IMG/VR virus record: IMGVR_UViG_3300036861_001106
Span: 45,531-109,530 of that record
Origin: a virus
Reading direction: 5' to 3' (one strand)
DNA: 64,000 bases
The stretch's first letter is position 1, and every line of letters starts with the position of its first letter. The notes below the pieces were generated by a model. That model was not told where the DNA came from and ran no database searches. It saw nothing but the letters and a program-made list of their open reading frames with translations. A program made the translations under genes and the position numbers. Below, piece after piece: positions 38,350 to 46,631 of this stretch.

Positions 38350-39264
38350 TTACTCGTCGTTGTGAGCAATTATGTATGGGGTTCCTTTGAGGATTATAGG
38401 CCCATGAGGAACCCGAAATTGCGATCGTGTTTCGTTATTCACATGTAGGTTCCAGCAGTAACCTAGCGTTCTAACGTGGTCGACGATTGCGTTGCCGCTA
38501 AGACGAGATTGCAGCAGGGCCTCATGGAATCGGTGGCGGGGATCTTCGCGTTTGAGCCCATCATTGAGCGCAACGCTCCTTAAGAAGGGCTCTGCAATTC
38601 TAGGGCAGTGTCTTAGAATTGCGAGGCAGAACGCCAGGTTGTGACTCGTTGTTAGCCTAATCCGAATTGCCGTGTTGCACCCTTCCATGGCATATCCAAG
38701 AGATTCACCTGCTTGTAGGAATTGCCTGGAAAGTTCGACGCGTTCGATCCGCGACATTGGAACCTTCAGCATTCCCTTTTTCATCATGGAAGAGTGGCTA
38801 AATCCGACCAGTAAGAATGGCATCGCCGAGTGCAGTCGCGATCGAATTCGACTGGGAATCATGCTCAGATCCTTTTCTTCGATCCCCTTGAGGATCTCAT
38901 GGGCGTCTCGGCGTGTTCCTGGCTCGGTATCGAAGTGCGCCCATAATGCCTTTCGGTCTTCCTCGCTTGGAACGTTGTAATACAGCAGTGTGCATCGCAG
39001 GGGATGCGACGCCTTTGTCGTGCTGACGCAGCGGTGAAAGCCGTCGATCAGGCGTACGTCGTTATCGACCTGGCAGAGGGTTAAAGCAGTGAGTGGAAAC
39101 CGACCAGTATTGATCATCCGAATCATCGATTTGATGCTGGCCTCCTTCAGGGGTCTCTGCCACACGTAGTGAAAATCGTCAACAAAACGCTGTGCCATTT
39201 TAGCGTCCAGCAAAAGATGTTCTGATCGGTGGCTGATTACTCTTGTGTCGTGCATGGTCATCAT
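38350..39264 (-). CDS. ParB-like (ParBc-fold) protein, AT-rich
   Basis: 304 residues from the ATG at 39264 with GAGGAGG upstream. N-terminal ParBc-type fold: MIRMINTGRFPLTALTLCQV DNDVRLIDGFHR (the DGxHR box). The remaining two-thirds is helical and unknown. The DNA is much more AT-rich than its neighbours and codon use differs, indicating horizontal gain. ParB-fold phage proteins often act as nucleases, CTPases or DNA-modifying adaptors. Confidence 0.7.
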   Translation of the reverse strand: MMTMHDTRVISHRSEHLLLDAKMAQRFVDDFHYVWQRPLKEASIKSMIRMINTGRFPLTALTLCQVDNDVRLIDGFHRCVSTTKASHPLRCTLLYYNVPSEEDRKALWAHFDTEPGTRRDAHEILKGIEEKDLSMIPSRIRSRLHSAMPFLLVGFSHSSMMKKGMLKVPMSRIERVELSRQFLQAGESLGYAMEGCNTAIRIRLTTSHNLAFCLAILRHCPRIAEPFLRSVALNDGLKREDPRHRFHEALLQSRLSGNAIVDHVRTLGYCWNLHVNNETRSQFRVPHGPIILKGTPYIIAHNDE

Positions 39265-39275
39265 CTCATTCCTCC

Positions 39276-40262
39276 TCAGTCTTTCAACAAACGCTCCGCT
39301 AGGGCGCGGCGCATCTCCGGCGGCAGTTGTCTGGCGACGCACTCGACGAGGCGCGCACAGGTCTCGTTGTCGTAGTAGCGAAACAGGGTCCTTGCGTGGT
39401 CCGGGACCGGATCTGCTTCTGTAGCTTTTTCCACGGGGACTCCTGCCACCTTCTGGCGTTCTCTCTCTGTGCAAGCGTCGTGCCACTTCTTGGCTTCACG
39501 TACTTCTCGATCGAGTTTAAGTCGCTCTTCGCGTTGGCGTTCCTTTCGTCGGTCGTCCGCTGTCCAAAGTTCGGAGGTTGTGGAGGTTTTCGGCTTCATC
39601 TCCTCCTTTCCTCGCGTGCGTGCCTCGCGCGACGCTGTGTAAGTTGTCTTTCGGCCTGCCTTGACCTCCGCGTACAGCTCGGGTGCGTCCTTTCTTACCT
39701 TCTCCAACTCCTGCAGCGCCCGTCCCTTCACCCCAAATGCTGCTGCCGCCAGGTCCCGCGCCCGCGTCCCGCACGTCGGGGCCTCCGGTGCCTGCTCACC
39801 AGATTGTGGTGAAATCGCCACAATCTGGCTGAAGGTCCCCGACTCCTCGTCTCGCGGCTTCTGCAGTGCCTGCTCTCGGGCCTGCGCTGCCTTCTGCGCT
39901 GCAAGCTTCGCGGCGAAGTGTGGCTTCAGTTCCAGGGCGATTGCTTCCCGCTCTCCTGTGGTCAGGTGACGCCGGCTGAGATTCGCACGGATTACGAAGT
40001 CTAGCGCGGTATCGTTTCCAGTTGGCTCGAACTCCATGAAGGTAGGTTGGACATCCAGCTCAATGCAGACCGCATGTCGGTTTCGGCCATCCAGAATCTG
40101 GTTCTCGTAGAGTACGATTGGGAAGACGCTGTCGTAACCACGGTCGCACACGTTGAGCGCGAGTTTCTCTCGCTCTTCGGGTGTCATCAGTCGGAATGTG
40201 TCTGCCAGTGGGTGCGCCGTTAAGCCGCGCCAGTTGGCAATCTGAAAGCTTTTCTCACTCAT
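39276..40262 (-). CDS. ParB-like nuclease-domain protein
   Basis: 328 residues from the ATG at 40262 with AGGAGAAG upstream. ParBc domain at about 15-105: HPLADTFRLMTPEE, VFPIVLYENQILDGRNRH (DGRNRH box) and ALDFVIRANLSRRHLTTGE, as in ParB/Srx-fold phage and plasmid proteins. The middle is helical, with KARELEKV-type DNA-binding helices, the C-terminus charged. Probably binds phage DNA or modifies it. Adjacent to a second ParB-like gene of different origin. Confidence 0.8.
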   Translation of the reverse strand: MSEKSFQIANWRGLTAHPLADTFRLMTPEEREKLALNVCDRGYDSVFPIVLYENQILDGRNRHAVCIELDVQPTFMEFEPTGNDTALDFVIRANLSRRHLTTGEREAIALELKPHFAAKLAAQKAAQAREQALQKPRDEESGTFSQIVAISPQSGEQAPEAPTCGTRARDLAAAAFGVKGRALQELEKVRKDAPELYAEVKAGRKTTYTASREARTRGKEEMKPKTSTTSELWTADDRRKERQREERLKLDREVREAKKWHDACTERERQKVAGVPVEKATEADPVPDHARTLFRYYDNETCARLVECVARQLPPEMRRALAERLLKD

Positions 40263-40278
40263 TTCTTTCTTCTCCTGA

Positions 40279-42021
40279 TCACCCTGCTGCAAGTGCCGTG
40301 CCATCGCTGACCAGCGTCTTGATCAGGTCCACCCGCTTCTTCCTTGCTGCATCAATGTCCTCGTCGATCGTGCCCTGCAGGATGAGGTCGTAGATGACGT
40401 ACGACCGCCTTCTTCCTAGCCGGTGGCCCCTGTCCTCGCTTTGTAGTCGCTCCAGGATCTGGAAGGTGCCGGAGTGGTAGATGAGGACGTCCGCCGCTGG
40501 CGCGTCGATGCCGTACGCCCCGGCGCTGACGTTGATCACCAGGATCCGCAGGCTGTCCCCCCGGTCCCCGAAGCGACCCAGGGCTACCTCGCGCGCCGCC
40601 GGCTTCGTGCGACCGTCAATGGCCCCCACTGCGAGCCCTGCCGCCTGTAGCTCACCCACCACGCGATCCAGCTCCGGTTGGAAGCGCGTCCAGACGATGA
40701 TCTGTGCGTCGCTATTCTCAATCGTCTCCAGACAGAACTGCAGCACCCACTCTGTCTTTGGACTTGGTAGCAGGTCCACTCGCCCCTCATCCTCGCCCTC
40801 CACCTCCGTCAGGGGCAGCAGCCCCGCTGTCACCTGCTGCTGCCGCGTGCAGCGTGCGATGGCGGAGGCGATCGTCAGCGTTCCCTTCCTACCATCCGCC
40901 AACGCGGTCTCCAGCCCGTACTGCCCGGTCACCTGCTGGTACACCTTCGCCTGCGCGGGGCTCATCTTCAGGCGCACCTCACGGTAGGTCTTCGGCGGCA
41001 TGTCCGTCACCGCCGCCTTGGTGGCCCGGTAGGCGGTGCGGTACATCCTGTCCACCAGCTCCGGCAGCTTGTCCGTGCGGACGCCCACGCACTGCCACCC
41101 GGTGAAGCCCCCCAGGTGGCAGTACCGCTTCATGAACGACCAGTAGCTGCCCGGGAACACGGTGGGGTCGGTGAACTGGAACTGCGCCCAGAGGTCGCCC
41201 GGGTCCGCGCCCATCGGCGTGCCCGTCAGGGTCACCCGCCAGCGGGCTGCCCTGGCCACCTTGCGGGCTGCGCGGGAGACCTGGGAGGTTCGTCCCCGGA
41301 TGCGGCTGGCCTCGTCAGCGACGATGAGGTCCAGTTTCCCCGCCAGCGCCGCCAGCTCCTCCTGCAGGAGGTACAGCACGTCCCAGTTGAGGATCAGGAT
41401 TGTTGGGTCAAGCTGCTCCTGCCGGGCCAGGGCCTTGAGCAGCCTGCCGCGCTCGACCACGGGCCCGGTGAGAACCAGCACCTCGGCGCCCGGGTAGCCG
41501 TTCGTGGCGCACACGCGCCACTGCTCCATGATGACCTTCGGGCACAGCACCAGCACGAGCCCGCACCGCAGCGCACGCATCAGGTCGGTCGCAAGTCTGC
41601 TCTTGCCCATGCCCATGTCGAGCCAGCACCCGAAGCCATGGCCACCCTGGCCGAACACGCGGAGGCACTCTGCCAGGCACTCAACCTGGTGGCGGAACGG
41701 TGGTGGCAAGCCTGGGGCTGGCTCGGGGTAGTGGGCCTCCCACGCCGTGGCGCTCGGCAGCAGCTCCGCCCGCAGGGCGAGGTACGCGTCCTCCACCCCG
41801 TCGAGCTTGCCGACCGTCTCCAGCATGCGCAGCGCCGTCACCGTCGGGGGCAGCAGCAGCACCGCGCGCTCCCCAGCCGAGCCAAGCGCGTAGCGTGCCC
41901 CCGGCACTGCCTCCAGCAGCGCCAGTGCCCCCTCCGTCCCGACGTAGGCAAGCTTGCCGCCAATCACCCCGGCGCGCGGGTGTGGCACGACAGCGCGGTG
42001 GCGCGCCTCCTTGACCTCCAT
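40279..42021 (-). CDS. SNF2-family DNA helicase/translocase
   Basis: 580 residues. Motif I WLDMGMGKSRLATD (about 130-143), motif II LIVADEAS (about 230), motif III VTLTGTPMG, and C-terminal helicase motifs V (INVSAGAYGIDAPAADV) and VI (QSEDRGHRLGRRR) define an SF2 Snf2-type motor. An N-terminal region of about 110 residues is unassigned. Phage enzymes of this type act in replication restart, transcription or recombination. Precedes the KGG gene in the leftward operon from 42,385. Confidence 0.9.
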   Translation of the reverse strand: MEVKEARHRAVVPHPRAGVIGGKLAYVGTEGALALLEAVPGARYALGSAGERAVLLLPPTVTALRMLETVGKLDGVEDAYLALRAELLPSATAWEAHYPEPAPGLPPPFRHQVECLAECLRVFGQGGHGFGCWLDMGMGKSRLATDLMRALRCGLVLVLCPKVIMEQWRVCATNGYPGAEVLVLTGPVVERGRLLKALARQEQLDPTILILNWDVLYLLQEELAALAGKLDLIVADEASRIRGRTSQVSRAARKVARAARWRVTLTGTPMGADPGDLWAQFQFTDPTVFPGSYWSFMKRYCHLGGFTGWQCVGVRTDKLPELVDRMYRTAYRATKAAVTDMPPKTYREVRLKMSPAQAKVYQQVTGQYGLETALADGRKGTLTIASAIARCTRQQQVTAGLLPLTEVEGEDEGRVDLLPSPKTEWVLQFCLETIENSDAQIIVWTRFQPELDRVVGELQAAGLAVGAIDGRTKPAAREVALGRFGDRGDSLRILVINVSAGAYGIDAPAADVLIYHSGTFQILERLQSEDRGHRLGRRRSYVIYDLILQGTIDEDIDAARKKRVDLIKTLVSDGTALAAG

Positions 42022-42023
42022 CG

Positions 42024-42317
42024 TTACTCGCCCGCCAGCTCGTCGGTCCTGGCCTGCTCCTCCGCCACGCGCAGCTCCTCGGCGCGGGTGACCAGCTTGT
42101 GCACGCGGCTGCCGACGCCGCCGCTGCCTCCTAGCTTGCCGATCTTCTGAAAGTGCTGCACGCCATGGCGCGCCTTCGTCGTCGTGCCACCCTTCTTGCC
42201 GATTGCCGCGTAGAACTCACTGCCGTGCCTGTTTCGACAGGCAGTGCCCCGGAGGTGCATTGTGTCACGACATGTCGCCTGGCCCGCGTTCGGGTTCTTC
42301 GCGTTTGGTCTCGCCAT
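42024..42317 (-). CDS. KGG-motif small protein
   Basis: 97 residues from the ATG at 42317 (GAGGAGAGG upstream). The segment HGSEFYAAIGKKGGTTTKARHG and QKIGKLGG carry the glycine-lysine KGG motif of bacterial stress/sporulation-type (GsiB/con-10-like) proteins; CRNRHG adds a possible metal ligand. Function unknown; may bind nucleic acid. First gene of the leftward operon. Confidence 0.7.
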   Translation of the reverse strand: MARPNAKNPNAGQATCRDTMHLRGTACRNRHGSEFYAAIGKKGGTTTKARHGVQHFQKIGKLGGSGGVGSRVHKLVTRAEELRVAEEQARTDELAGE

Positions 42318-42350
42318 CATCCTCTCCTCGCCCTGCGAGGGCTGAAAATT

Positions 42351-42426
42351 GCGCTTGCTTTAGTCTACCGACGCTTGCTTCCAACGTCAAGTCTCCTTGA
42401 CAAAACGCTTGCTTCGCGGGCACAAT
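42351..42426. promoter_or_regulatory. divergent promoters with three 9-bp direct repeats
   Basis: Leftward: TTGACG (42,390-42,385), 17-bp spacer, TAGACT (42,367-42,362). Rightward: TTGACA (42,397-42,402), 18-bp spacer, CACAAT (42,421-42,426). CGCTTGCTT occurs at 42,351-42,359, 42,372-42,380 and 42,406-42,414, overlapping both spacers, as expected of operator sites for a shared regulator. Confidence 0.65.
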
Positions 42427-42449
42427 CAGGTGAGGAGGCTTCCCTGCTG

Positions 42450-43205
42450 ATGAGTGCTGACGCGCCCGAGACCCCCCGCGACGGTGAGTACCTCCCGACG
42501 TCCGCCGAGGCTGCCCTGCAGTTCCAGTCCCTGCGCGTGCTGCGGTTTGCGGAGGAGTACGTGCGGTGCGGCAACATGCAGGAGGCAGCGCGCCGCGCCG
42601 GCTTCACCGGGAGTGAGCCGCAGCTTCGACGGTGTGCCCAGCGACTGCTGGCCCGCGAGGACGTGGGGAACTACGTGGTCGCGCACCTGCGCTCCATCGT
42701 CTCGCCCGCCGAGGCGGGGGCCATCCTCTCCTCCATCATCCGCGGTTCGATGGGATTCTTCATCGACATCACGGAGGAGGGCACCCCCGTGCTGAACCTC
42801 AACAAGCCCGAGGCCCAGGCCAACCTGCACCTCATCAAGCGGCTCAAGCCAACTAAGCTGGGCTTTGAGATCGAGCTTTGTGACAAGATGCCAGCGCTTG
42901 CCCTCTACGCCAAGTACGCGCCGCCGCTCGACCAGCGCGCGATGCAGCGCCGCGCGGTGGAGGAGCTGCTGCAGGCTCTCCCGCCGAAGCTACGGGATGA
43001 GGCGCGGGAGGCGCTGTGTCAGGACCATGGCGCCAACCTCCAGGTCAGTGAGGGGCCTGACGGGGGTGACATGGCCAGCGCCGCTGCCGAGGTGGATCTC
43101 TCTTGGCTAAGACCGGAGGAGGAAGCAGCAGCAGCTACCACTACCACTCCCACTCCCACTGTTGCTCCAGCCCCTGAGGTAGAGGATGAGCCTGAATCTT
43201 GGTGA
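42450..43205 (+). CDS. terS: terminase small subunit
   Basis: 251 residues from the ATG at 42450 (TGAGGAGG upstream). The N-terminal helix-turn-helix (VLRFAEEYVRCGNMQEAARRAGF, about 28-52) is the Terminase_2-type DNA-binding domain; the middle GIxxD segment and the disordered Pro/Thr-rich tail follow. Recognises packaging sites and recruits the large subunit, whose gene overlaps by 20 bp. Driven by the rightward promoter at 42,397. Confidence 0.85.
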   Translation: MSADAPETPRDGEYLPTSAEAALQFQSLRVLRFAEEYVRCGNMQEAARRAGFTGSEPQLRRCAQRLLAREDVGNYVVAHLRSIVSPAEAGAILSSIIRGSMGFFIDITEEGTPVLNLNKPEAQANLHLIKRLKPTKLGFEIELCDKMPALALYAKYAPPLDQRAMQRRAVEELLQALPPKLRDEAREALCQDHGANLQVSEGPDGGDMASAAAEVDLSWLRPEEEAAAATTTTPTPTVAPAPEVEDEPESW

Positions 43206-44943
43206 GCAGATTGCGGGGTACATTCGCTCGCTGATTCCCGCATCTGACCTCTCCTCCGCCATCGGCTCCGACGAGCGCGAGGCGTGGCGGCAGCGGTACT
43301 GGTCGGACCCTGTCCTCTTTGCGCGTGACCACTACCGGTGGCACAACGACCGGTGGCTCGCGGCTTACCAGCAGGACATCCTGCGCCGGCTCCACACCCA
43401 CAAGCGCGTTGCTGCCTACGGACCCCGCTCGTTTGGCAAGACGGCGACCGTTGCCCACGCTTGCCTTCACTTCTGTCTCACCCGCGACGGCTTCACTGAC
43501 TGGAAGATCCCCACCACCGCTGGCGGCTACCGGCAGCTTGAGAAGTACCTGTGGCCCGAGCTGCACAAGTGGGCGCGCCTCCTGCGGTGGGACAAGCTCT
43601 GGCGCAAGCCCTTCTCGCGCCGTGACGAGCTGATGAAGCTCTCCCTGGAGGGGGAGACCGGCTCCGCCTTCGCCGTGGCCTCTGACGACGCCGCCCTCAT
43701 TGAGGGCGCACACGCCACGCAGATGCTGTTCATCTTCGATGAGTCGAAGAGCATTCCCGACTCCGTCTTCGATTCTGTGGAGGGCATGCTGGCCGGCGCC
43801 GGCCTTGATGACCAGGAGGCGTACCTCCTGGCGACCTCCTCCCCCGGCGACGTCAGCGGGCGCTTCTGGGCCATCTGCGACCGGCAGGAGAAGTTCGCCG
43901 ACTGGGACGTGCGGGAGGTGCGCATCGAGGAGGCCATCGCCGCGCGCCGCGTCAGCGCTGACTGGGCGCAGAAGCGCATGCTGCAGTGGGGGTACAGCTC
44001 CACCCTCTTCCAGAACCACGTCCTCGGCCGCTTCGCCAGCGCCGCCAGCGACGGCGTCATCCCCAGCTTCTGGGTCGAGGAGGCGCAGGCGCGGGGCCCG
44101 CAGGAGGCGCGTGGGCCCGCCGACGGCGCCAGCGTCGTCAACTTCGGGGTGGACGTGTCGCGCGGTGGGCGCAACGAGACCGTGATTGCCGTCCGCCGGG
44201 GCTGGGCCATCATCGACCTCATCGCCTGGCAGGACAACGACACCCTCAAGGTGGTCAAGCGGGTCAAGGAGGCAGCCGCGAAGTACCGCCCCGCCGCCAT
44301 CATCATCGACGCGGTGGGTGTGGGTGCTGGCGTGTTCGACGTCCTGCGCGACGAGGACTTCCCGGTGGTGTCCTTCCACGGCGGCGAGGCTGCGCCGGGT
44401 CCTGACTCCACCGGGGAGGTTGAGTTCCTGAACTTTCGCGCCTGGGCCTGGTGGCACCTGCGCGAGCTGCTCAACCCCCACGGGCCCGTCAAGCTCTCCC
44501 TGCCCGAGGATCGTGTCCTCCTCACGCACTTGACGGTCGGGACCTACAGCAAGGTGGGTGACCGGCTCAAGCTGGAGAGCAAGGAGGAGATCGAGAAGCG
44601 CCTGCGGAAGCTGAACCCCAACCCCGAGGAGAGCTGCTCCCCCGACCGCGGCGACGCCGTCGTCATGTGCTTCTCGGACGACAGCACCAGCAACTTCGCC
44701 ACCCTCTACACCGTCCACACCGCCGCCTCCCTCGCCGTCGAGGCGCCCCGCCTGCAGGGTCTCCCCACGTCGCCCGTTGCCCTCACCCCCACCGCTGCGA
44801 CCGCAGCGTTCGTCGCGCGGGAGCAGTGGTACGCGGCGCAGCAGGCTGCGCGGGAGAAGCAGGCGCGCCCGCTGGAACAGCAGCTCGACAGCCTGTTGTG
44901 GCAGCGGGCGCACCGGAACCACGACGTTTGGAACCAGGACTGA
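43186..44943 (+). CDS. terL: terminase large subunit
   Basis: 585 residues. ATPase: Walker A GPRSFGKT (79-86), Walker B LFIFDES (181-187), coupling motif ATSSP. Nuclease: GVDVSRGG with Asp323, IIIDAVGVG with Asp375 and SPDRGDAVVM near 485 complete the RNase H-like metal site. Packages DNA into the procapsid and cuts it. The rest of the packaging/head module is not downstream, where an AT-rich HNH gene and leftward genes follow. Confidence 0.93.
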   Translation: MSLNLGEQIAGYIRSLIPASDLSSAIGSDEREAWRQRYWSDPVLFARDHYRWHNDRWLAAYQQDILRRLHTHKRVAAYGPRSFGKTATVAHACLHFCLTRDGFTDWKIPTTAGGYRQLEKYLWPELHKWARLLRWDKLWRKPFSRRDELMKLSLEGETGSAFAVASDDAALIEGAHATQMLFIFDESKSIPDSVFDSVEGMLAGAGLDDQEAYLLATSSPGDVSGRFWAICDRQEKFADWDVREVRIEEAIAARRVSADWAQKRMLQWGYSSTLFQNHVLGRFASAASDGVIPSFWVEEAQARGPQEARGPADGASVVNFGVDVSRGGRNETVIAVRRGWAIIDLIAWQDNDTLKVVKRVKEAAAKYRPAAIIIDAVGVGAGVFDVLRDEDFPVVSFHGGEAAPGPDSTGEVEFLNFRAWAWWHLRELLNPHGPVKLSLPEDRVLLTHLTVGTYSKVGDRLKLESKEEIEKRLRKLNPNPEESCSPDRGDAVVMCFSDDSTSNFATLYTVHTAASLAVEAPRLQGLPTSPVALTPTAATAAFVAREQWYAAQQAAREKQARPLEQQLDSLLWQRAHRNHDVWNQD

Positions 44944-45026
44944 CCCCCCCCACCCTTCCTCGCGGATCCCTCTTCGTCGTCAGGGGCACTCCGTCTGAAA
45001 ATTTGGGGTCAGGATTCAGCATTTTT

Positions 45027-45515
45027 TCAGGCTGGGTGATTAGCGCATATCTTTCTTGCCATTTCAATAAACTCATCATCGGACATTGATGATTTTATGA
45101 TGTTTATCCTCCAACAACACAGGACGGTATTCTCTTTGGTATACCCTTTAGTGACCTTTTTTCGGCTTACGGATACACAAGCCGGATCGTTTCTTTTTAT
45201 CGTCATTTGTTCTCCTGTATAGTAGCAAAGTCCTTTTTGCAACTCCCAAAGTACTTTTAAGTGGTTCTCATCGATGTCAAAACTTAAATTTTGACACTTT
45301 GCTCTTGCCCTTGCTGATAAGAATCTGTAGTGAAAGATCGCTGTCTGTGCCCAAGTCTTGGATTGGGTTTTATACTTCTCATTGCTCGTCCGGTAGTACT
45401 TCAAGCTTGTGCACTTCTTGCACCGCCCCTTTACCGTCTCATAGAAGCAGTCTGGATCTTGGCAGCCACACTCTTTGCACAAGTGCGGCCTCGGCTTGGA
45501 GCCTCTTTTCCCCAT
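45027..45515 (-). CDS. HNH-type homing endonuclease, AT-rich
   Basis: 162 residues. N-terminal zinc knuckles (CKECGCQDPDCFYE, CKKCTSLKYY) precede LQKGLCYYTGEQM and GYTKENTVLCCWRINIIKSS, the phage HNH layout (GxCxYTGxxM ... GYTxENVVxxCxxxNxxKSxM). The usual Asp-Arg of SLDRI is ACVSVSRK here. Strong AT bias against the neighbours marks recent insertion just downstream of terL, a common site for homing genes. Confidence 0.7.
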   Translation of the reverse strand: MGKRGSKPRPHLCKECGCQDPDCFYETVKGRCKKCTSLKYYRTSNEKYKTQSKTWAQTAIFHYRFLSARARAKCQNLSFDIDENHLKVLWELQKGLCYYTGEQMTIKRNDPACVSVSRKKVTKGYTKENTVLCCWRINIIKSSMSDDEFIEMARKICANHPA

Positions 45516-45565
45516 CGGATTACCCTGTCTGGTGGGGCAGAGCAGTGCCCCCTCCCTTTTTCAGC

Positions 45566-45766
45566 CTACTCGCCGAGCACCTGCGTGTAGCTCTCCCGGT
45601 ACTCAGCGTCATCGATGACCTTCTTCAACTCGTTCTTGTCGTTGAACAGCACCCAGTCGCCGGGCTGACCCAGGGTCACGCTGATTCCGCCAGCGACCTT
45701 CACTCGTAGGGGCTCCTCAAGCTGCACCGCGCTCAGCACGCTGGAGAGCTTCGTCACCTGCCGCAT
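45566..45766 (-). CDS. hypothetical protein, 66 aa
   Basis: ATG at 45766 with GAGAGGAGG upstream. Beta-rich with LGQPGDWVLFNDKNE, similar to small phage proteins carrying a PGDxLVxxD-type turn. Function unknown. Confidence 0.6.
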   Translation of the reverse strand: MRQVTKLSSVLSAVQLEEPLRVKVAGGISVTLGQPGDWVLFNDKNELKKVIDDAEYRESYTQVLGE

Positions 45767-45781
45767 CGTTCCTCCTCTCAG

Positions 45782-45812
45782 GCAAGAAAAGGGGGTACCC
45801 GAGGGTACCCCC
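45782..45812 (-). terminator. rho-independent terminator after the PEP-CTERM gene
   Basis: On the minus strand GGGGGTACC (45,812-45,804) pairs with GGTACCCCC (45,799-45,791) across a 4-nt loop and is followed by TTTTCTTGCC. It lies 24 bp beyond the PEP-CTERM stop. Confidence 0.8.
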
Positions 45813-45835
45813 GCTCAGTCAGCTAGCAGTCACAA

Positions 45836-46507
45836 CTAGGCCAGCTTCAGGACCGGCCACTTCTTGCGCTTCAGAAAGCCGAGTGCGCCGAACCCCAGCA
45901 GCCCCAGCGAGCAGGGCTCGGGGACCGGGTTAGGTAGGCAGTCGCCCTTGTCGTAGCGGAACTGTGCCATGGCGAAGTCCACGTCGGAGTGCGCCACGAC
46001 CTTCGAGAACAGCGCGCCGTCGTCCACCGAGGCGAACAGCCGTGCACCCGCCGCGCCATCCACGGGGCGCGTGATGCTGCCCAGCAGCACGTCACCGGCG
46101 TCGTAGAAGTCCGCCGTGATGTCATGCACCGCGAACGGGTTGGGCTCCGCCTCGAAGCCGAAGATGCTCGTCGGGGAGCTGAGGAGCATCGTGACCGAGG
46201 TGGCTCCCTTGGTCCACAGGACCGCGGGGGTGGCGCTCTCGCTGTCCGGGGGGCTGCTCCAGGTCGCCCAGCCGCCGCCCGGGACCGTCCGCTTCTGCAT
46301 CAAGGAAGAAAACGAGACGGTCTCCGTGCCGTCCGTGATCGAGCCGACGTCAGTGAAGTTGGGCAACCCACTGAAGTCGATCTTCGTGGTGACGAAGGTG
46401 TACAGCACGGACGGCGAGGAGATGTCCTCAAAGGTGGCGTGCGCCGGGCGGGGGCACGCCGCGCAGGTCAGCAGCAGCGACAGGGCGACCAACAGCTTGT
46501 GCTTCAT
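45836..46507 (-). CDS. secreted PEP-CTERM-anchored protein
   Basis: 223 residues from the ATG at 46507 with GGGGAGGAG upstream. Sec signal peptide (MKHKLLVALSLLLTCAACPR, cleavage near AHA), a mature beta-rich domain of about 170 residues with few cysteines, and a C-terminal sorting signal: VPEP, a hydrophobic helix (SLGLLGFGALGFL) and the basic end KRKKW. Host exosortase (EpsH family) would recognise this and process the protein to the surface or matrix. PEP-CTERM proteins are typically chromosomal surface or floc proteins, so this is most unusual in a phage. A perfect sigma-54 promoter and structured leader lie upstream; a terminator follows. Confidence 0.85.
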   Translation of the reverse strand: MKHKLLVALSLLLTCAACPRPAHATFEDISSPSVLYTFVTTKIDFSGLPNFTDVGSITDGTETVSFSSLMQKRTVPGGGWATWSSPPDSESATPAVLWTKGATSVTMLLSSPTSIFGFEAEPNPFAVHDITADFYDAGDVLLGSITRPVDGAAGARLFASVDDGALFSKVVAHSDVDFAMAQFRYDKGDCLPNPVPEPCSLGLLGFGALGFLKRKKWPVLKLA

Positions 46508-46517
46508 GTAACTCCTC

Positions 46518-46598
46518 CCCCTCGCGGGGCTGTCAGGGGCTCCTTGCGGAGCCAGTTCCTCACCCGGCGCGACCCTCTCACGGGTCCCTGGCGTCGGG
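46518..46598 (-). promoter_or_regulatory. structured 5' leader of the PEP-CTERM mRNA
   Basis: Three stem-loops follow in order after the predicted start: a long stem 46,598-46,563 (CCCG/CGGG outer, CGC/GCG, GACCC/GGGUC around GUGAGA), GGCUCC-GCAA-GGAGCC (46,553-46,538) and CCCC-GCGA-GGGG (46,529-46,518), the last two with GNRA tetraloops and ending against the ribosome site. No known riboswitch consensus was recognised. Confidence 0.5.
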
Positions 46599-46610
46599 CA
46601 ACTTGCTTGG

Positions 46611-46626
46611 TGCAACCTCCGTGCCA
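46611..46626 (-). promoter_or_regulatory. sigma-54 (-24/-12) promoter
   Basis: Minus strand TGGCACG (46,626-46,620), GAGG, TTGCA (46,615-46,611): exact match to the sigma-54 consensus with the required N4 spacing. Transcription would start near 46,600, about 93 nt before the PEP-CTERM ATG. PEP-CTERM genes in known bacteria are controlled by RpoN with PrsK/PrsR. Confidence 0.8.
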
Positions 46627-46631
46627 AACCG

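Noticed and set aside
45836-46600. Cyclic-di-GMP (GEMM) riboswitch ahead of the PEP-CTERM gene
   Set aside because: PEP-CTERM leaders sometimes carry GEMM, but the expected GACGCAAAGCC-type core and tetraloop receptor are absent here.
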